From contig JAIXMP010000027.1 in assembly GCA_025677815.1 (NCBI GenBank), forward strand, positions 248,001-312,000: 64,000 bases of DNA. The letters are read 5' to 3'. The position numbers and the translations under genes are program-made. Below, in pieces: positions 59,597 to 64,000 of this stretch. The notes beneath the pieces are model-generated. The model ran no database searches and was not told where the DNA came from. It was given only the letters and a program-made list of their open reading frames with translations. The first letter of the stretch is position 1; each line of letters begins with the position of its first letter. This DNA is from Phascolomyces articulosus (lineage: Eukaryota; Mucoromycota; Mucoromycetes; Mucorales; Lichtheimiaceae).

Positions 59597-61723
59597 ATGG
59601 CATCACCATCGACAACAACGACATCATCATGGACATCCAATCCATCACAACCAACACCTTCTACTTATCATCATCATCTTCAGCATTTCCATCATCCTCA
59701 TTCCCATTTATATCCTCAACAACAACCCTCATCTACTTCATGTACAAGTAATAACAGCACTATTCAAACATCATCACCTACGACAACAAAAATGAATCAT
59801 CCAATGACCACACCTACTAGTACCACCACTACTACTTCTACTACTACTACTTCTAATAATAATAATAACAATAACACTAATAACAGCAACAGCAACAACA
59901 ATAGTAATAATAATAATCGAAAAAGAACACGAGCTACAGCAGAACAATTAGCAGTATTAGAAGATACATTTTCCGTCAATGTATCACCCAATGCAAAGCA
60001 TCGAAAACAACTCTCTGAACAATTAGGTATGAGTGAACGATCCATTCAAATTTGGTTTCAAAATAGAAGGGCCAAAGTGAAACATATGCAAAAAAGAGCT
60101 CAAATGCAAATGCAACAAGCTGCCATGAGAGCTCAAATGTTTCATCAACAACAACAGCAACAACATCATCATCCTCATCAATATTATTATCCATACATGT
60201 GGTTACAACAACAACAACATCAGCAACAGCAACAGCAACAGCAACAACAACAATTTCAACATCAACAACAACAATGGTTACAACAGCATCGACCTTCATT
60301 TTCAAGAGCACAAAGTGTGGATGCCATACAAAGAGAACAACAACTCTCCTTATTATCGGATATGGTCAATCATCATGGAGGAGCATCGTCTTCATTGTCC
60401 GCCCCGGCAGCAACCACTGTAACACCCCATGGATCCAATAATAGTAACGCAGCTGATTGGCCCATGAATTCTTCCTCTTCTTCAGGAGCAGGTGAAAGTG
60501 CTTTGTCGATGATCATGTCTCGTCAAAGTATGCCGCCACATACTGGATCAGAATATGATTCTTTTTTTACTACGCCACCTGCTCCCAATCATCATGGTGC
60601 GGATAATAATACACTTCATTCATCCACAAGTCCTGGTAATAGGAGTGCTTCTTCTACTTGTATGCCTTTGGTACCTATTCCTGATGCTGGACCGACCGTC
60701 ATGTTGGGAAATCAACAACTTACGCCACCCCCTATTGTAAGTGCTGGTGGTAGTACATCTTCTAGTTCAACAAGTTCTATGGGTGGTGGTGGTCATCCTA
60801 CTACTACGACTGCGAGTGGCTGTTTTGGTAAATATATCTCTTTTATTATTTTTATATTTGATTCCTTAGTATCGATACCATACTATATCGAGTAGTCATT
60901 ATAGATCATTAACATGACGATTTATTTTTAAATAGATTTAGACGATTTCCTTGTTTCATCCTCTACAACAACTTTAGGTGGTCCTCATGGTGATGGAGGA
61001 GAAGATCGAACCACGCCATCCACTACACATACCATTGATCCAAGTCACCTTGTTGTCAATAAGAAAAATAACGATAAGATGATTATTTTGGGAGCTACAA
61101 CTTTATCCGTGGGAACATGGCAACGATTTGCATTGAATGCAACGGACTTGGTGTGTATTTATCGACCTACAGAACAAGCCTTAGCATGGCACATTGATGA
61201 TAATGGATTACAATACAAGATTCAATTTTCTATTCAAAATGTACGCTCCATTGAATTTGAACAAGAAGAGCAAGATGAAAGTGGTGAATCATCGTCCTCT
61301 TTGGTACATTTCGATTTACATGAACCTCCTTTGTTTTATATGATGACCATGGAAAAACAATGGACTCAATGTAGTGATTTCACTGAAGCCAGTCAAGCAA
61401 CACATATTCTTCGTCATACGATCAAGGGGATGACGCATGCTTTGAAACATGATTTAGTTCAATTGATCCATGCTTCGTCCGATGCTTCAAGTCGTTTTTT
61501 GAATCCTAGTGCAATTGATCTTGCTACTACTACTACTACTATTGCAACTACTAGTTCTATTGTATCTCATGATCCTATTGCTACTGCACATGCTCATGCG
61601 GCTGCTGGTCAGCCAGAACAACAAGAGTTGTTATTAACAACTACTCTTTCCAATGGCACAACAACTACGTTGAACGATTTCTTGTCGCCTGCTTGTAATA
61701 CTTTTGCTTATCGTGGTTTTTAA
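59597..61723 (+). CDS. Homeodomain transcription factor, fungal PHO2/Phx1-like
   Basis: Exons 59597-60827 and 60936-61723 join across a 108-nt intron (GTAAAT...AAATAG), giving 672 residues. The homeodomain spans about 108-167: RKRTRATAEQLAVLEDTF, ERSIQIWFQNRRAKVKHMQK. The recognition helix is canonical (WFQNRRAK). N-terminal and middle parts are rich in T, S, N and Q, with long polyQ at about 205-235. Exon 2 adds a conserved-looking globular region (GTWQRFALNATDLVCIYRPT, FDLHEPPLFYMM, WTQCSDFTEASQATHILRHT) that I associate with a family of fungal homeodomain proteins. The homologue name is an inference; the DNA-binding domain is certain. Confidence 0.93.
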
Positions 61724-61910
61724 AAAAAAAGAATAACAAAATCAAAAAACCTTCCCAAAAATGAATCATAATAATAATAAAAAAGTTGTGTGATTTTTTT
61801 TATTCTCTTGTTCTTTATTATTATTATTATAATGAGGATGATAATGTTAATATATCGTGGTCTTTTTTTTCCTTTTATAAATGATATATAATGGTGTTGT
61901 TGTAAGTGAT

Positions 61911-61947
<37 letters not shown>

Positions 61948-62151
61948 AGTACACACAATTTTGTTGCTAAAAAAAAAGGAACGTAAAGTGGTTAAATTAC
62001 AAGAAAATTGAGTTTACTATTAAGAGAAAAGGTTAAAAAAAGGGGGGAGGGGGTTAAAAGAGACTAATAAGTATGTATATAAGAGAGAGGAAATAAGGGA
62101 GGTATTGTTGTTGTTTGTGAGTTAGTAAGAGAGAAAATGAGAGAACGAGAT

Positions 62152-62185
<34 letters not shown>

Positions 62186-62235
62186 GTAAATAGGGGAGAA
62201 GGAGGAGGGGAAGGGAAAGGGGAGGGGGAGGGGAA
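61724..62235. other. Convergent 3' region with microsatellites
   Basis: (AT)n at about 61915-61945, (GA)n at about 62154-62182 and a G-rich tract at about 62193-62234 between the homeobox and SWT1 genes. No gene. Confidence 0.6.
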
Positions 62236-63444
62236 TCAATAACGACGAGTAGAAGAAGATTGTTTCTTTTTTCGTTGTAATTCTTCAACTCGTCCAGCGC
62301 TTGAAGAAGGTGGAATTAAAGGTTCACCATGTTGATCCAAAACAGGAGCATCATCCCATAAATCAACAGTATTAAATTGTTGTTTTTTCAAACTACTGTA
62401 TCTAGTATTCGACTTTGAAAAACCAAATAATGATTCATGAGGAGACAAAGAAGTATTTGTTCCGCCAGGAGCATGTTTGGATGCCCACACTGTAAAACTT
62501 TGATCATTATTTGGATTAGTTAATGAAGCACGAATGGTTTGTTGTTCTTGTGTTGTTTCAAGGATCGCTTGTGCTTCTTGTAATTGTTGTCGTACTACAT
62601 CAATGGTATCGGATTCATCCATCATTTCTACATCTTCATCAATGTAACCTGTCGTTGGTTGTTGTGTTGGTAATTGATGATGGTGAGGGTGGTGATGCTG
62701 TTGCTGTTGCTGTTGTTGGTATGTGAGGTCCTAATAGAAAGTGATTGGTTTGGATCAATGAAAAAAAAGGGGCGGCGGCGGAAGGGAATTTCAAATTGTT
62801 TTTTTTTAATTTGCATGATTTTTGCGTCACTTACTGGGTGTGCTGCTGATTTATATTTTGAAAGATGGGTGGCGAAATCAATCAATTGAGAACGATTTTC
62901 CGCAGAAAGTACTTGAATTTCATGAATCATGGCTTTAATGGCAAGGTTACGATCATTGGTTAATAATGTAATAGGTTTTCCAAGTCGGGAGAAATATCTA
63001 CATAAAAAAAGAAAAAATATTACCATGAAATTCAATGATGATCGCATCCATGAATTGTGCCTCTTTCCTATCTATTTGTACTGTACCTGCAGCAATCTAA
63101 AATTGAATCATCGCCTTTTGTCTATAATGGAAGGAAAAAAAAAGAGAAGTTTGTTCTATTTGTTCATATATATCCTATTGTCATTTATTATTATGTATTT
63201 ATAATACATCCACAGATGCTGGATATACACTTACAACACCATGACCATCTTGATCAAACACTTCACTCATTTTTTGTCCTCGAAGCCAACCACGTTTATC
63301 TGTCAATGCAATTTGAATAAATCGCATGGCTTTTCGAGCTAATTCACCTAATTTACCAGAAGCACCATGTTGATTCGTTTGAATTTTACTTCGGTCCTAT
63401 TATTATATTTATAAATATAGACAAAATGTTGAATTGCTGTGTCC

Positions 63445-63475
<31 letters not shown>

Positions 63476-63762
63476 CATCTCACCTTTAATCCGTCCAATT
63501 CACGTACAACAACCCAAGGTACCATGATCACCAAACTGCCCAAATATTTTTCAGCTTGAGCACTTAATGCAGTAAGGAATCCCAAATTGGAAATCAAGAA
63601 ATTTGTATCTAAAACTACAATCTGATGACATTCAAAGACTGAGATTTGAGTAAGATTATTATTATTACTCGAATCAATATCATGATCATTCGAAGAAGAA
63701 GGTGTAGGAAGGGTGGGAGTTGTTGATGTAATGATAAAAGGTGTAATAACTATCACAATCAT
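62236..63762 (-). CDS. SWT1: SWT1-like PIN-domain endoribonuclease
   Basis: Five exons on the minus strand: 63762-63484, 63396-63235, 63121-63087 (35 nt), 62997-62835, 62730-62236. The frame is kept throughout and gives 377 residues. The PIN nuclease core has all acidic positions: VVLDTNFLISNLGFL, PWVVVRELDGLKD, GDDSILDCCRYF, and LLTNDRNLAIKAM. SWT1 is a nuclear endoribonuclease linked to mRNP quality control and TREX/nuclear pore function. The C-terminal third is Q/H-rich, then hydrophilic (SSTRRY end). The N-terminus is uncertain: the ATG at 63762 opens the frame. An upstream ATG near 63873 (MKCHLSD) could join in phase through a donor GTAGCA and the acceptor GATAG near 63752. BLAST against SWT1 would settle family and start. 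Confidence 0.85.
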
Positions 63763-64000
63763 TTGTATTTCTCATTAGTGTGGTGCGGTAGCAGTTGTTT
63801 TCGTCTTGTAAAAAAAAAATTAGTAGTATCCATGAATCATAGTGGTCATTTTGCCTCGACGAAATCCAACTTGCTACCGTCACTAAGATGACATTTCATG
63901 CTGGATAAAAGGGGGGGAAAAAAGAACGAGAAAGTGAAATAAAAAGAGACGGACAACTTGAAACTCAAGTTGGGGTCCTGACATTCAACTTTCTCTTCTT
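63763..64000. other. 5' flank of the SWT1-like gene
   Basis: May hold a short first exon (ATG near 63873) and the promoter. A pyrimidine-rich minus-strand tract (63908-63945) is present. No other gene. Confidence 0.35.

Overview
The window reads as nuclear DNA of an early-diverging fungus, most likely a Mucoromycota (Mucorales-type) genome. The evidence is AT-rich intergenic DNA full of homopolymers, many short introns (about 60-200 nt) with GTAAGT/GTATGT-like donors, Q/N/S/T-rich low-complexity proteins, and a fungal housekeeping set: Mediator MED13, TFIIIB subunit BDP1, PP1, PET191/COA5, SWT1, a hexose transporter, and bHLH and homeobox factors. I assembled exons by hand from donor/acceptor pairs and required the reading frame to be kept across every junction. 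No database search was possible.

Layout. 0-4 kb: a divergent intronless histone H2A facing a truncated or tiny ORF, then an 836-residue S/T-rich protein on the minus strand. 7.06-11.67 kb (minus): a large multi-exon gene whose last exon has the D...E...CxxC...C...C...D layout of a Fanzor, the eukaryotic TnpB-like RNA-guided nuclease. Its only lesion is an in-frame TAG, which a possible 48-nt intron would remove. 15.4-21.9 kb (plus): nine-exon MED13. 22.5-26.0 kb (minus): a TPR/F-box/LRR gene and a broken copy of its 3' end. 27.4-29.8 kb (minus): an eight-exon sugar porter.

32.1-34.1 kb: a 729-nt inverted repeat with no mismatch noticed and a 495-nt spacer. Both arms carry the same decayed coding sequence. 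36.9-40.96 kb: PP1 catalytic subunit and a very short BDP1 (plus), then a class B bHLH factor (minus). 41.6-46.5 kb: two small two-exon candidate genes and PET191. 48.0-51.2 kb: a 3.2-kb DNA transposon with long terminal inverted repeats (MULE-like), internally decayed, ending about 470 bp before a PH-domain gene. 54.1-56.9 kb: an unrecognised 853-residue protein with one predicted membrane segment. 59.6-61.7 kb: a homeodomain factor. 62.2-63.8 kb (minus): a SWT1-like PIN endoribonuclease.

The host genes look like an ordinary mixture of transcription (MED13, BDP1, bHLH, homeobox, SWT1), signalling (PP1, PH) and transport or mitochondrial functions, with no sign of a cluster. The unusual content is mobile or repeat-derived: the Fanzor locus, the giant inverted repeat and the long-TIR transposon.
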